Notes: generated by a model from the letters alone, not told the origin. DNA of 64,000 nt from Zea mays (GCF_902167145.1 NC_050101.1:136058990-136122989), one strand, 5' to 3'. Positions 22,439-35,653 are shown, numbered from the stretch's first letter. Program-made: numbers and translations.

Positions 22439-23549
22439 TCAAGCATATTTTGGTACCCATCGCTTGATGGGTCCATTAAGGTTAGTCAACAACGATCTAG
22501 GAACCCAAATTTCCTTTGTGTTAGTATTTGGTAAACTCATTACCTTTCTAGCACAAGTTGCAATTTTGGGTTGCCTAGTTACATGAGAAATAATTAACAA
22601 GCTAGAAGTGGGGTTGTTACCAATGGGACAATCCTTGCATTGATGTCCCTTCTTTCGGCATATGTAGCAAAGGCGATCTTCAAGTCTTGAAGATTTCTTC
22701 TTTCCTTGTTTCTTGCTTGCTACATGGTTAGTTAATATTTTCTTTTCTAGCACTATGCATTTTTGTTTCAAATATGGACAAGTCTTAATTAAGTGTCCCT
22801 TCTTTGAGCATTTAAAACAAAGTTTATCATCCTTGTTAATAATCAAGTCATTTTTAATATAGGGACATGACCTAATCGAGTGCCCCTTTTCAAAGCATTC
22901 ACTACACTTCTTACTTCTCTTAGTGTGAAGTGTGACTTGATTATTACCTTGGATGTTACCTTCTATGGAGGCATGGTTGAGGCTTTTGGAAGAGGTATTG
23001 ATTTTCTTCTTTTGCTCCCTCCTCTTGGCAATCCTCAAGTCCTTGACACTTTCTTCAAGGGATTTAGTGCATGCCACGATTGTTCTCGTCTCAAGCTTCT
23101 TCACCATGTGATCACGGTTATCTTGAGAAGGTTGAGCAATGCACTTCGCTTTTAGTTGTGTCAACCTCATTTTTAGCCTCTCATTTTCTTCTTTGAGCTT
23201 TTGATATGTATCATCTTTTGTTCCTGCAAATTCTAGCTCAAAGGAAGATTTGCTTGTCGACGCACAACAAGCATTAGCACATGGTAATATAGTTTCAATT
23301 TGAATACATGTACATGATTGAGGTTGTTGTGATTTTAAGTTTTCTATTACAACCTCATAAGCAATATTCGATATGATATGATCATCCATAAGATTTTCAT
23401 GAGAACATAGAAGCATATCATATTTTTCTTGAAAAGCTAGATTTTCATCTTTTAGCTTTTCTACTCGGTCCTTAAGCAAGGCATTCCTACTTACTAATTG
23501 AGCGATACAATGTAAAGAGTTATCTTGCTCAATTGAAATAGTTTCATAC
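22439..23549 (-). CDS. gag: S4 gag, C-terminal part
   Basis: Continues the frame of 35654-36426, separated by S5. About 370 residues. A coiled-coil-like N part (LKDRVEKLKDENLAFQEKY) is followed by three CCHC zinc knuckles, CSECFEKGHSIRSC, CFKCSKKGHLIKTC and CYICRKKGHQCKDC, where S1 and S5 gag have one. It ends with two WVP motifs (WVPRSLL and WVPKYA), as in the pol-bearing elements. The TGA stop is not followed by a pol frame. Nucleocapsid RNA binding is the inferred role of the knuckles. Confidence 0.85.
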
Positions 23550-25045
23550 TGAAAATAGCCTAGAGGGGGGGGGGTGAATAGGCTACACCTGAAATTTTTT
23601 CACTAAAAACTTCGAGATAGGTTAAATTAAAGTTGCACTGGTGCAAACTGGTTCAATTGATTTTGATTACAACTGAACAAGTTTGAACCTGCTCAACTTA
23701 GATTAGATAATCTGTTAAACAAATATGAAGTAGTGAAGAATTTTGCTAAAGACTTGCCCTACACAAAATCTACTCAAATAGATAATATGAACCAATCAAC
23801 AAATTTAAAGCGCTTAACAAGAACACATAGGAACACGCAATATAACCCGAGGTTCGGCAACCACCACAAAGGTGTCCTACTCCTCGTTGAGGAGCCCACA
23901 AAGGGCCGGGTCTTTTCCAACCCTAATCCTCCACAAGCCGGCCACAAAGGTCAAGGCAATCTCTTCTCAAATAAGCTCACAGAGCGGGTGATACAAACTT
24001 CTTGGGGTCGTCCACAAATTTGGAGACTCCCAAGCAACCTCTAACCGTCAAGGAACACGAGGTTCCAAGAGTAACAAATCCGCACAAGGTTATGTTTGCA
24101 ACGAGCTTAAGAACAAAGAGAATAGGAGAATCGAGATGAAATTAACAGCGTGTTAGATCGAGTTCACCTCACACCAAGGGTCCTTCAAATGATTGAAGGA
24201 GATGCGATTGCGGGTGTGAGAGGTGAAATGAATGCACTTGTTGAGAGTTTGGTCTACCAAGATTTCGTGGGAGAGGCAGAAGTAAATAAGAGAGAGAGTG
24301 TGGGGGGGGGGGTATATAAAGGATCCCCCAAAAGCTGGCAGCCGTTGGGATTAAAGGGGTAAAAACTGGTTGAACCGGTTTTCAGACTGGTTGAACCGGT
24401 TTCCACCAGGAAAATCCCGGTTCACTAACCTACTCAGCCGGAGACTCGACCGGATCCAAAACCGGTTGAGCCGGAAAAAATCCGGTTGAACCGGTTTTCC
24501 CAAAAGATCTGCAACGACTTTTCTGACAGCTCTGACTGTCAGACAGGTCAGAGCAGGGATGGCAGAGGAACAGTCCCAAAACTGGTTGAACCGGTTTCAG
24601 GCCCGGTTGAACCGGTTTCCAGGGCTGAAAACCAAGATTTGAATATTTTGAAGTGAACAAAGGTGGAACTTTTGTGGGAAGTAAAATTGGTTTTTCTCAA
24701 GGGCATTCATGATCTGGAAAATGTTCTCGAAGATGATTTCAAAGGATTTTGAACTTAGCTCATTGCATAACTTACTTAACCATTGTGGATCCCTCTTAAT
24801 TGCACGACGATTCCTATAACTCAAGAATTATAAAATGAGCACTGCCGTTGTTTCCAAGCACTTGGAGCACGCCATTTGATGTAGAATTTTAAATCCGCTG
24901 TGCTTTCTATTTTTATGCTCGTAAGATCTGTGCTTCTCCTGCCTGTAGAATTACTGTGTACATGCTAGGAGCAAACTTGTTAGAATTTTTGTTTGTTTTG
25001 TCATTTAATCACCAAAACCCTCAATTAGGGTTGATTGCACTTACA
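23550..25045 (-). repeat. S5 3' LTR
   Basis: 1496 bp. Plus-strand reading starts TGAAAATAGCCTAGAGG and ends GATTGCACTTACA. It has AACCGGTTGAACCGGTT-type palindromes at about 24374-24616 and a TATATA box near 24312. The adjacent polypurine tract is at 25046-25060 (ATCTCCCCCTTTTTG on the plus strand). Confidence 0.9.
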
Positions 25046-25662
25046 ATCTCCCCCTTTTTGGTGATTGATGCCAAAACAAACTAGAGTAGAGATAAAAAAT
25101 TTAAAAATTACGAGTACTTGCGAGATAAAAGTATTTATGTATGTGTAGCTCCCCCTAAATATGTGCATGAGTTTTGTGATGTTAATATGGACTTGTTATG
25201 TCAATTTGCAACATATTTAGAGAGAGTGAACAATCAACACCATACACAAAAAATGAGGGATGCAACACAATTATAGAGTGTGATGATAGACAGAGTAGAA
25301 TTACACAGACAAGCTCATTATTGCATAACATAAGATATAAAAAGTTACTACTGGCTATTACAATAATGATATCACATCTCATCACATCATTAAAAAAGTT
25401 TATGGCTTCTAAGCCAAGCATCACAAGATAGACTAATAATAATTATTACAAACCAATGTCCATTACATAAATAAAAGGTACTGCCAAGATAAGAAACCTT
25501 CTCCCCCTTTTTGGCAACAAGAACCAAAAGAGGAGAGAGCCACCAATCCAAAGATCACCAGTTAGGAGGAGGCTGATGCGGAGCAAAGAAATGATGCGCC
25601 AGGTGAGATGCAAAGTGTTCTTCCCCAGACTAATCTAGGGGAGGAGCACTTCCAGAAGGATC
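25046..25662 (-). other. S5 3' noncoding region
   Basis: Lies between the accessory ORF and the 3' LTR. Contains polypurine tracts (CTCCCCC on the plus strand) near 25048, 25150 and 25500. No gene. Confidence 0.6.
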
Positions 25663-27372
25663 CTAGGGCGGAGGGTGAGAGGATGATTGACCCGGATCCC
25701 CTTGGTAGGGAGGCGGGGCAAACTGCTCGCGATCATCAAAGTATGCTTCTTCTTCTTCTTCTTCGTCTACTGACATAAAGGGCACCCCATAGGCCTGCTG
25801 GTGCCACTCATTGATCTCCGGGGGAGGCGGATGGAGAGGAACGTTAGGCGAGCGAGGGGCAAAGGGCATACCCATAGTGGAAGCTTGACGACGAAGATTG
25901 TCGTCAGTCTCCCGCTGACGCCTTGCCAGCTCATGCACATCAGTAGAAATATTCCGGCACATAGAGAAAAATGCCGCAATCCCATGGGCCAAGCGGGCAC
26001 CCATCCCTCGGCCACGACCTCGACCACGACCACGACCACGTGGCGTGGGAGATCCGCAGCCAGGGGAGGGACGCGAGGCACCGGCAGCAGCAGCAGCAGG
26101 ACCAGCAGAAGGACCAGCAGTGGTATGTGCACGGGAGCTGGAAGGGGCTTTCCTCAAGCGCCCTGCTGGATTGTTGGGATCAATCCAGAAAGGGGTATAA
26201 GATTGATGTCTAGTACCTTTATCATATCGAAACTGCATCACAACTTCAATCATCTTCATGATGAAAGGTGCATGTAGACATCCCTTAAGTGGAAAGCAGG
26301 CAGCATGGATAATCTCCTACCAGATCATATCAAAGACGTTGATGCTCTCTGAGCTGTTGGGCTTCATGAATGAGAGCAAAACCTTGCTCTCTCCAAGAAT
26401 ATTCATCTGGTTACCCCCTTTAGGAATGAGGGTCATTCTGCTGAGGGAGTTGATATATCTGTAGTATTTGTGCATGTTGGTGGACTCCCAATATTTTCCA
26501 GACTCAGAGAGATGAAGATCTCTAGCTTCATCTTTGGTAGGTTGGCGGAAATCATGGATTGTGATCTTATCACCAGAAATGTCATTGTCAGTGAATCCAA
26601 GAATGTGAGCGAATTGACGGTAGCTCACCTTATACCAGCTGCCTTCGATGTAGAAATTAAGATAAGGAAAGTTGTAGGGACTTTCCTCATCGGCCAGCTT
26701 GATCCAAAGAGTTGAGTAAAACTGGGCAATGACCTCATCATTCCAATCATATTGGAATGTCATTATATTCTTCATCTTCTTTCTTTCACAGGCCCTCAAC
26801 GCCTGTGTCATCTCTGGGTCCCCAATAGCCTCACATCCTTCCCAGTTGATGTATCATTGATGTAGTATGGGCTGATGTTTCTTGGGGAGGATCACTGAGT
26901 TGTAAAAATCCACATGCTGGAGAGTCCAGAAACGGTTCCCATCAATCCTGGCATCACGAATGCGCAATGCAGGATTCTGAAAGCGGATGTCCTGAAGAAG
27001 TGCAGAACCCCCGCTGGCAGTAAAATCAGTAACTGGCTCATTGCCAGAACGACGGGCCTCCGCCCGGTGGAGGACCAACCCTCGAATAACAGGGGTGTGG
27101 GCAGGGGGAAGATCAATCTCATCATCTTTCCCACCATCATCATCACTTGTTGCTTCCCAAGCTTGTGGATTTGTCGCAGGTCGGGACTGACCGGAGGGAT
27201 TCCGGGCCGTCCGACCGTGAGCTCCATGAGACCCGGAGGCCTCACCACCTTGCATGACGTTGCCAGATCCTCGCCCACGTTTGGATCTGGAACGTGGGGG
27301 AGTATCTTCATGAATCTCTTGTTCGTCAGAGGAGTCGAATTCAACAACAGATGGATTCCTCCGACGCACCAT
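25663..27372 (-). pseudogene. S5 accessory ORF downstream of pol (env-like position), two stops
   Basis: One frame of 569 codons from ATG 27372 to the stop at 25663, broken only by TGA at 26854-26856 and TAG at 26317-26319. N part: basic and acidic low complexity (MVRRRNPSVVEFDSSDEQE, then RSRSKRGRGSG). Middle part: compact and globular-looking, with FYSTLWIKLADEE, YIEGSWYKVSYRQFAHILGF and YYRYINSLSRMTLIPKGG. C part: SRAHTTAGPSAG, an RG repeat run (RGRGRGRGRG) and an EEEEEE stretch. No signal peptide or clear membrane segment, so calling it an envelope protein would rest on position only. The middle part resembles proteins often labelled as plant transposon or retrotransposon domain in grasses; the function is not known to me. 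It appears to have its own leader and intron just upstream. Confidence 0.7.
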
Positions 27373-27373
27373 C

Positions 27374-27648
27374 CTTAACAAGAAAAGATAGAACCTATGA
27401 TGAGCAAGGATCTTAACAAACACGTTTGAGTAGAGACGCGTATGATATTGAGCATGCACTTCAACCGTTCATGCGAGCGGTTCAACTACAACGAACAATA
27501 TCAAACCGCTAAACTCAAACAATGTTCGAGACAAACGAAGATAGTCTAAGTGTTGCAAGCACCTAAACTAAAATGTATCCTAGAAACGATACACTAGATA
27601 ATCAAGAACGGGTGAGATCGAGTAAAAAGAAATGAAATAGGGTAATAC
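27374..27648 (-). other. Putative intron in the leader of the S5 accessory ORF
   Basis: Minus strand: donor ATCGAG|GTATTACC at 27649/27648 and acceptor TCTTTTCTTGTTAAG at 27374, followed at once by GATGG, where the ATG is codon 1 of the accessory ORF. The upstream stretch 27649-27880 is CT-rich like a plant 5' UTR. Predicted length is 275 bases. This is read from consensus only. Confidence 0.5.
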
Positions 27649-27879
27649 CTCGATCCGAAGTTTGAATCACAGAAATCCCAACAAGAGTAAGGGAAATGAT
27701 GGAGGAAGCCGAGATGAACGAATCTCCAACAAAACTTCCAAAGATTGGATGGCACAAATGGGTTTTGGAGTGGTGAGAGTGTGAAGGAGAGAGAGGAAAA
27801 TGTGTAGGCGGCGTCGGCTGGGAAAAAGGAACTGATAAGAAGAGAAGGGAGGAAGGGGAGAGAAATAGGGGAGGCGCCG

Positions 27880-28135
27880 GCCGGTCAACAGACTAAAAAC
27901 CGGTTCAACCGGTTATAAAACCGGTTCAACCGGTTTCCCGTCAGACTGCACAGTAAAAGCGCACATAAAAAGTGACTGACTGCACGGATTTTCTGCCAGA
28001 CTGACAGCGCAGTCTGCGAGACTAGCGGCGCTGACTGACAGCACGGACGCGGAGGCGGTCAAAACCGGTTCAACCGGTTTTTATACCGGTTCAACCGGTT
28101 TCCACCAGGGGAAAACCGGTTGAGTGGCCTACTCA
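27880..28135 (-). promoter_or_regulatory. Internal LTR-like palindrome block upstream of accessory ORF
   Basis: AACCGGTTCAACCGGTT and related palindromes at 27897-27938 and 28064-28121, together with TTTCCACCAGG and CCTACTCAG in the same order and orientation as in the S5 LTR (34964-35040). This looks like a partial copy of the LTR U3 promoter region placed inside the element, about 250 bases before the putative leader intron. A promoter role is inference. Confidence 0.55.
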
Positions 28136-28296
28136 GCCGATTCACTCAACCTGTTTTTAGATATTGCCCGAAAAGGCTATAAGAACACTTAGCAAATGTG
28201 ACATGAGTAATTTTAATGATAAAAACAGTATTTCTCATGACATATTGTGCATACAAACATTTTATGTCCATCAAACTTGTGATCAAAATTTTAGTT

Positions 28297-31200
28297 TTAA
28301 GACACATTTCGAGAATCCAAGATATTTAGCTCACTCCTAAGAAAGCAAAACCTAGTCTCATCAAGGGGTTTTGTGAAGATATCGGCTAGTTGATTTTCGG
28401 TGCTCACATGAAACATTTCGATATCTCCTTTGGCTTCGTGGTCTCTCAAGAAATGATGTCTAATGTCAATATGTTTGGTTCTAGAGTGTTGCACTGGATT
28501 GTTTGCAAGTTTTATGGCACTCTCATTGTCACACAATAGTGGAATCTTGTTGAACTCACAACCAAAATCTCTAAGGGTTTGCTTCATCCATAACAACTGT
28601 GCACAACATGCCCCAGCTGCTATGTACTCAGCTTCTGCAGTGGAAAGTGCAACACAATTTTGTTTCTTGGAACTCCATGACACTAAGGACCGCCCAAGGA
28701 ATTGGCAAGTCCCAGTAGTGCTTTTTCGATCTACTTTGCAACCGACATAATCTGAGTCAGAGTATCCAAGTAAATCAAAAAAGGAGCCTTTAGGATACCA
28801 TAATCCTAGGTTTTGGGTGTGGACTAAGTATCTTAGGATTCTCTTAATGGCAACAAGATGGCAATCTTTAGGGTTCGCTTGAAAGCGTGCACACATGCAA
28901 ACACTCAACATGATATCAGGTCTAGATGCACATAAGTAAAGCAGTGACCCTATCATTGATCTATATAACTTTTGATCTACAAGTTTACCTTCCTCATTTA
29001 GGTCGAGATGTCCATTTGATGACATTGGAGTCTTGGCGTGCTTTGCCTTTTCCATGCCAAACTTCTTGAGCATATCTTGTGTATATTTGGTTTGGCATAG
29101 AAAAGTACCTTCCTTGAGTTGTTTGACTTGAAATCTCAGGAAGTATTTGAGCTCGCCCATCATAGACATCTCAAACCTGTTCGTCATTACTTTGCTAAAT
29201 TCTTCACAAAATTTTTCATTAGTACTACCAAATATAATGTCATCGACATATATTTGGCACACAAATAATTCATTGTCAACTTTGCGAGTAAATAATGTAG
29301 AGTCAACTTTTCCTATTGTAAATCCATTCTTAATTAAAAATCTTTAAGGCAATCATACCAAGCTCTAGGGGCTTATTTAAGCCCGTAGAGTGCCTTGTGA
29401 AGTAGATATACATGGTTTGGCTTCTTTGGATCTTCAAATCCCGGTGGTTGCTCCACATAGACCCTCTCTTGTAGTGGTCCATTTAGAAATGCGCTCTTGA
29501 CATCCATTTGATATAACTTGAAATCATGGTTAGTAGCATAGGCAATTAATATTCTAATTGACTCTAACCTTGATACCGGCGCATATGTTTCACCAAAATC
29601 AAGTCCTTCCACTTGAGTGTAGCCTTGGGCAACCAACCGTGCTTTGTTTCTTGTAACCACGCCATGTTCATCTTGTTTGTTCCTAAAGACCCATTTTGTC
29701 CCAATCACATTTTGTTTGGGTCTTTGGACTAAGGACCAAACTTCATTCCGGGTGAAGTTGTTCAACTCCTCTTGCATGGCAATTATCCAATCCGGATCAC
29801 CCAATGCTTCTTCAACCTTAAGTGGCTCAAGAGAGGAAACAAACGAGTAAAATTCACAAAAATTAGCTAAACGAGATCGAGTTGTTACCCCTCTCCTGAT
29901 GCTACCCAGGATGTTGTCCACCGGATGATCCCTTTAAATGGTATGATGGACTCTAGGATGAGGCACTGATGGTTGTCTTTGTATTTGCTCCTCCTCACCA
30001 TTCACTTGATCAAGAGGCACTTCACCATTAACACTTTCGTGTTCATCTTCTACCACAGTTGGCATCCTTTGGGATTGATGATTTTCTTCAAGACTTGGAT
30101 GACTTGAGGTTGATGGGTTTGCTTGGGTGGAGGATTTGTCACCCACCACCTTTGCACCCACATCAACAACCTCATTGGTCATCCACAAAGTTCCTTCCTC
30201 ATCATCTTTTTCTTGAGGTCTCACTTCACCTATTGCAAGTTTCTTTATGGCCTCATAAGGTAGTTCTTCATTTCCTGCAGTGCCATTAGAAACATGCCCT
30301 TGCGAGCCATTAGACTCATCAAATGTCACGTCTATCGCTATTTCAACAAGACCGGTGATATTGTTGAAAACACGATATCCATGCGCATTTGATGCATAAC
30401 CAAGCAAGAAACCCTCGTCGACTCCAGGAGCAAACTTTGAGCTCTTGACTTTCTTGTTAAGAATAAAGCACTTACAACCAAATACTCTAAAATAATCAAC
30501 TTTAGGTTTGTTACCAGTGAGAAGCTCATAAGCAGTCTTCTTGTAGATCTTGTGAAGATAGAGGCGGTTGATTGCATGACAGGCGGTGTTGACCGCCTCT
30601 GCCCAAAAGTTGTCAGGTGTCTTGTACTCATCCAACATGGTTCTAGCTGCTTCAATTAAAGTTTGGTTCTTTCTTTCCACAACACCATTTTGTTGTGGAG
30701 TGTAAGGAACCGAGAACTCATGTTTGATTCCTTCTTCGCCTAAGAATTCTTCGACACTTGTGTTCTTGAATTCCGTCCCATTATCACTTCTCACTTTCTT
30801 GATTTTGAGCTCAAACTCATTTTGAGCTCTTCTCATGAATTTCTTCAATATTTCTTGAGTTTCACCTTTATCACTCAAAAAGAAAACCTAGGTGAAGCGA
30901 GAAAAATCATCAACAATGACTAAACCATACTTACTACCACCAATGCTGATGTAAGCCATAGGTCCGAAGAGGTCCATGTGAAGAAGCTCCAATGGCCTCT
31001 TTGTTGTGACCACATTCTTTGATTGATGTGGGACTCCATGTTGCTTTCCTGCTTGGCATGCGCCACAAACCCTATCTTTCTCAAATATAACATTTGTTAG
31101 TCCAATGATGTGATTATCCTTTTGAAGTTTGGCCAAATTCCTCATACCGACATGAGCTGGCCGGCGATGCCATAGCCAACCCTTGTCGGACTTTGCCACT

Positions 31201-31598
31201 AAACAAGTCTCAGGCGTCACTTTACTTGTTGTGAAATCAACAAGATAAAGCTTGCCCTTCAAGCGACCCGTAAAGGCAACTGAGGAGTCCTCCCTTCTAA
31301 GGATCTTCACATCCACATCAGAAAATAAGCAATTATAACCCATTCCACAAAGTTGTGAAACGGACATCAAATTGTAGCTTAAAGAATCTACCAATAAAAC
31401 ATTTGAAAGTGATTGTTGGTCAGAGATAGGAATTTTACCAATACCAATCACCTTACTCTTGCCACTATCTCCAAACACAATTTCTTGTGCTTCTTGAGTT
31501 AGTTGCAAGGAATGAAACATGTCTTCCTCCCCGGTCATGTGATTTGTACATCCACTGTCAAGCACCCAACTTGACCCACCAGAGGAGTAGACCTGCAA
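28297..31598 (-). pseudogene. pol: S5 pol, broken
   Basis: Copia polyprotein with protease [10 protein letters not shown], integrase [10 protein letters not shown] and [19 protein letters not shown] and [10 protein letters not shown], and RNase H GYSDSDYVGC and [11 protein letters not shown]. Lesions: TAG at 30888-30890 (W of FSRFTW), TAA at 29934-29936 (Q before RDHP), TAA at 29373-29375 (Q after YGLK), and a one-base shift near 29345 after YDCLKDF. The zinc-site WHRRLAH is WHRRPAH. The frame starts at a TTG just after gag and lies in the +1 frame relative to gag, as in S1 and S6. Confidence 0.93.
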
Positions 31599-31605
31599 AA
31601 CAAAT

Positions 31606-34100
31606 TTAGGCTATGCTTTTAGGTACCCAAATTAAATTGGGTCCTACATTGTTAGTTATAGCCTTGGGTACCCACACACTTCTTTTCATGACTTTTCTTT
31701 TAGTGTAGGCACCCACATATTTAACAACCAATTTCCCTAAATCCCAAGTCAACATATAATCACAAAGATAAGAGTGAGAAATGGGAGCATTAAAATTTTC
31801 TCCACTTGAGGATACCACTTCCTTCATCTTACTCTTTGTGGAACTCAAGTTTACCTTTACTTGAGTTGACTTGTCATTTGAGGAGTGAATCCTCCCCAAG
31901 ACATCATATAGGGTGGTTCCCTCTATGAACTTGGGGGATCTCCACCCCTTATGCACTGTGCTAGGGTTTTCCTTGGATGAGTTGAACCCAAGTCCCCTTC
32001 TTCCATTGTTGGGCTTTAGGGACTTGTACTTGGGTTCAACTTTCTTTAACCCATCATTGCTAGAGCATCTTTTCAATATTTCTTTGACCTTCACATGTGG
32101 GCTTTTCTTCCTTGCATGGTTAGTTAGACAACAAGAAGCATGATATTTGGCACAATGTTTGCAAAAGGTATTATCTGAGGAGCTAGACTTAGATTCAATC
32201 ACTAAAGATGAGGCATTGATGTTCTTGCAATTTTCAAGTTGCACTTGAAGTTCTTGATTTTGAACATTCAAGCTTAATATGCTTGATTCAAGTGCATCCT
32301 TTTCATTTGCAAGATTAGCCATAGAGGTTTTCATATTGATTACTTCTTTTTCTTTATCCTCTATAGTTATCTTGACTAAAGATACTTCCTTAGTCAAGAC
32401 ATCTAGCATTTCATCTTTATTGAGTAGCAATTCTTGAAGCTCTAGGTTTCTTTCCTTTTCAAGGATAAGCAAGTCTTCTTGAGCATCAAGAGTTGCTTTT
32501 CTTTTATCTAGCTTCTCCATTAATTTGGTGATAACATTGTACCCATTCAAGCCAAATTCTTTAATCATTTTATTTTTCATGACAATTTGTTCATCATCAT
32601 CATTTGGAAAATCATTACTAAATAAGGTTACCTTATCTCCTTTTGCCATGAGGCAAGTTGGAGTGTAGGAGTCGTCTTGTAGGTTGGTGAAGAGTTGTGA
32701 GCTTGAAGTAGATTGGATGGTCACGTTTGCCACCACTTCCTCTTCCTCGGAGCTAGAACTCTCTTCATCGGAGTTCCATTCTTCACCAATATGGGCTTGA
32801 CCATATTTCTTCTTCTTGAAATATCCCTTGGTCTTGCCTCCCTTTTTGAACTTGTCCTTCTTGTATTCCTTCTTGGCTTCTTGTTCCTTCTTGTTAGGAC
32901 AATCCACTATGAAATGACCGGTTTGGCCACATTCATAGCATGCCCTCTTCTTTCCTTTCCTTTGAAACTTGTCATTTTTCCTTACAAATTTCTTGAATGT
33001 TTTGATGAACATAGATGTGTCTTCATCACTTGAGCTATCTTCATCACTTGATGTCTCGACCACTTTCTTTGCCTTGTGGTCTTTGTTCTTCTTGGGGGTG
33101 TCTTGTTCATTAGTGATCAAGGCATAAGAGTCTCTTGTCTTGATGGGGGCTTCTTTGGACTCGTGTTATTGAATCTGTGCAAATAATTGATGAGCCGTCA
33201 TATCCTCATAGTCATCACGATCCCTTATCATCCTTGCTAGACTCTTATCCTTTTCTTTGTATGCTCTCATGAATAGTCTTGTGACCTTGGAGTCACTCCA
33301 ATCTTCACTTCCAAGCACTCTTATTTTGTTTACTAACACCATCAACCGATCAAAGAGTGATTGAAGCGACTCACCCTTGGTCCAATCATATCTAGCAAGC
33401 TCACTCTCCAAAGCTTCAACTCTATGTCTCTTAGCTTTGGGATCTCCTTCATGTGACATTTTAAGAATATTCCAAATGTCACGAGCATCTTCTCTTCCTT
33501 GAACTTTCCGGTATTCTTCCGGACAAAGACTTCCTTTAATTATGCTCACTGCTTGATCATTGCGATGAACCTCTTGCATCATTTCCGGAGTCATTTCTTC
33601 TCCTTTGGAGGGCTTATACATACCTACATTAACAATCTCCCAAAGACTAGGATGCACACCAATTAAATGCGACTTCATCTTGTCGGCCCACTCGTCATAG
33701 TTCAACTCACTAAGAGTTGGTAACTTTCCAAGTGGGGCGGAAGAGAAGATGGGAATAAAATTTCTAGAGTAATCGAATTGAACTTTACTAAATTCGTTAC
33801 CTTTGCTTTTGGTAGAAGATCCTTCGGTGTTGAAACTTACCTTGCTCAACACCTTCGACACCAAAAGATCCACTAGATCGTCATTGTAATCAAATTTTCC
33901 CTTACCTTTATCTTCTTCGGCCTTTCTTCTTGATTCTTCTTCTTCGGCCTTTTTTTAGCATCTTCCTCTTTCATTTTGAGGAACATCTTCTCAGCAATCT
34001 TCATGGCGAGGTCGAGGACCTTGGGGTCCACTTCCTCACCAGAAGATGTGATGGGGATTTCCTCGAGGAAAGGATCCACATGGTCCCGTTGAGTAGACAT
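31606..34100 (-). pseudogene. gag: S5 gag, broken
   Basis: Starts MSTQRDHVDPFLEEIP at 34100. A one-base shift in an A/G run near 33950 moves the frame, which continues VDLLVSKVLSKVSF. A gag core (LGKLPTLSELNYDEWADKM) is followed by a TAA at 33166-33168 where Q is expected. The frame then runs on through one zinc knuckle, CYECGQTGHFIVDC, a coiled-coil-like region, and the double C-terminal motif WVPKAIT and WVPKSIA. Length before decay was about 830 residues, near S1 gag. Confidence 0.9.
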
Positions 34101-34155
34101 GATCGTTTCCTCACGCGGTTAAGCGTAAAACGAGGTATGAAGCTTTGATACTAAT

Positions 34156-35648
34156 TGAAAGTAGCCTACAGGGGGGTGAATAGGCTACACCTAAAATTTT
34201 TTCACTAAAAACTTTGAGATAGGTTAAATTAAAGTTGCACTGGTGCAAACCGGTTCAGTTGATTTTGATTACAACTGAACAAGTTTGAACCTGCTCAACT
34301 TAGATTAGATAATCCGTTAAACAAATATGAAGTAGTGAAGAATTTTGCTAAAGACTTGCCCTACACAAAATCTACTCGAATAGATAATATGAACCAATCA
34401 ACAAATTTAAAGCGCTTAACAAGAACACAAAGGAACACACAATATAACCCGAGGTTCGGTAACCACCACAAAGGTGTCCTACTCCTCGTTGAGGAGCCCA
34501 CAAAGGGCCGGGTCTTTTCCAACCCTAATCCTCCACAAGCCGACCACAAAGGTCAAGGCAATCTCTTCTCAAATAAGCTCAAAGAGCGGGTGATACAAAC
34601 TTCTTGGGGTCGTCCACAAATTTGGAGACTCCCAAGCAACCTCTAACCGTCAAGGAACACGAGGTTCCAAGAGTAACAAATCCACACAAGGTTAAGTTTG
34701 CAACGAGCTCAAGAACAAAGAGAATAGGAGAATCGAGATGAAATTAACAGAGTGTTAGATCGAGTTCACCTCACACCAAGGGTCCTTCAAATGATTGAAG
34801 GAGATGCAATTGCGGGTGTGAGAGGTGAAATGAATGCACTTGTTGAGAGTTTGGTCAGCCAAGATTTCGTGGGAGAGGCAGAAGTAAATAAGAGAGAGAG
34901 TGTGTCGGGGGGTATATAAAGGATCCCCCAAAAGCTGGAAGCCGTTGGGAGAAAAGGGGTAAAAACCGGTTGAACCGGTTTTCAGACCGGTTGAACCGGT
35001 TTCCACCAGGAAGATCCCGGTTCACTAACCTACTCAGTCGGAGACTCGACCGGATCCAAAACCGGTTGAGCCGGAAAAAAATCCGGTTGAACCGGTTTTC
35101 CCAAAAGATCTGCAATGACTTTTCTGATAGCTCTGACTGTCAGATAGGTCAGAGCAGGGATGGCAGAGGAACAGTCCCAAAACCGGTTGAACCGGTTTCA
35201 GGCCCGGTTGAACCGGTTTCCAGGGCTGAAAACCAAGATTTGAATATTTTGAAGTGAACAAAGGTGGAACTTTTGTGGGAAGTAAAATTGGTTTTTCTCA
35301 AGGGCATTCATGGTCTAGAAAAATGTTCTCGAAGATGATTTCAAAGGATTTTGAACTTAGCTCATTGCATAACTTACTTAACCATTGCGGATCCCTCTTA
35401 ATTGCACGGCGATTCCTATAACTCAAGAATTATAAAATGAGCACTACCGTTGTTTCCAAGCACTTGGAGCACACCATATGATGTAGAATTTTAAATCCGC
35501 TGTGCTTTCTATTTTTCATGCTCGTAAGATCTGTGCTTCTCCTGTCTGTAGAATTACTGTGTACATGCTAGGAGCAAACTTGTTAGAATCTCTGTTTGTT
35601 TTGTCATTTAATCACTAAAACCCTCAATTAGGGTTGATTGCACTTACA
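34156..35648 (-). repeat. S5 5' LTR
   Basis: 1493 bp. Inner edge TGAAAGTAGCC at 34156, next to a decayed primer site (34143-34153, TAGTATCAAAGC on the element strand). TATA box at 34913-34918 and AACCGGTT palindromes at 34964-35222. Differences from the 3' LTR are mostly transitions. Confidence 0.92.
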
Positions 35649-35653
35649 CATAC

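Larger units (their letters stand above)
23550..35648 (-). mobile_element. Sirevirus S5 with accessory ORF
   Basis: Full-length 12.1 kb element with LTRs 23550-25045 and 34156-35648, flanked by CATAC (23545-23549 and 35649-35653), inserted in S4 gag. Order on the minus strand: LTR, gag (broken), pol (broken), a palindrome-rich block, an accessory ORF (broken), 3' noncoding region, LTR. The LTRs look about 97 percent alike, so it is fairly young, yet gag, pol and the accessory ORF all carry nonsense codons. Confidence 0.93.

Noticed and set aside
25663..27372. Calling the S5 accessory ORF a true envelope protein
   Set aside because: No signal peptide or membrane segment is visible. Only its position downstream of pol suggests env.
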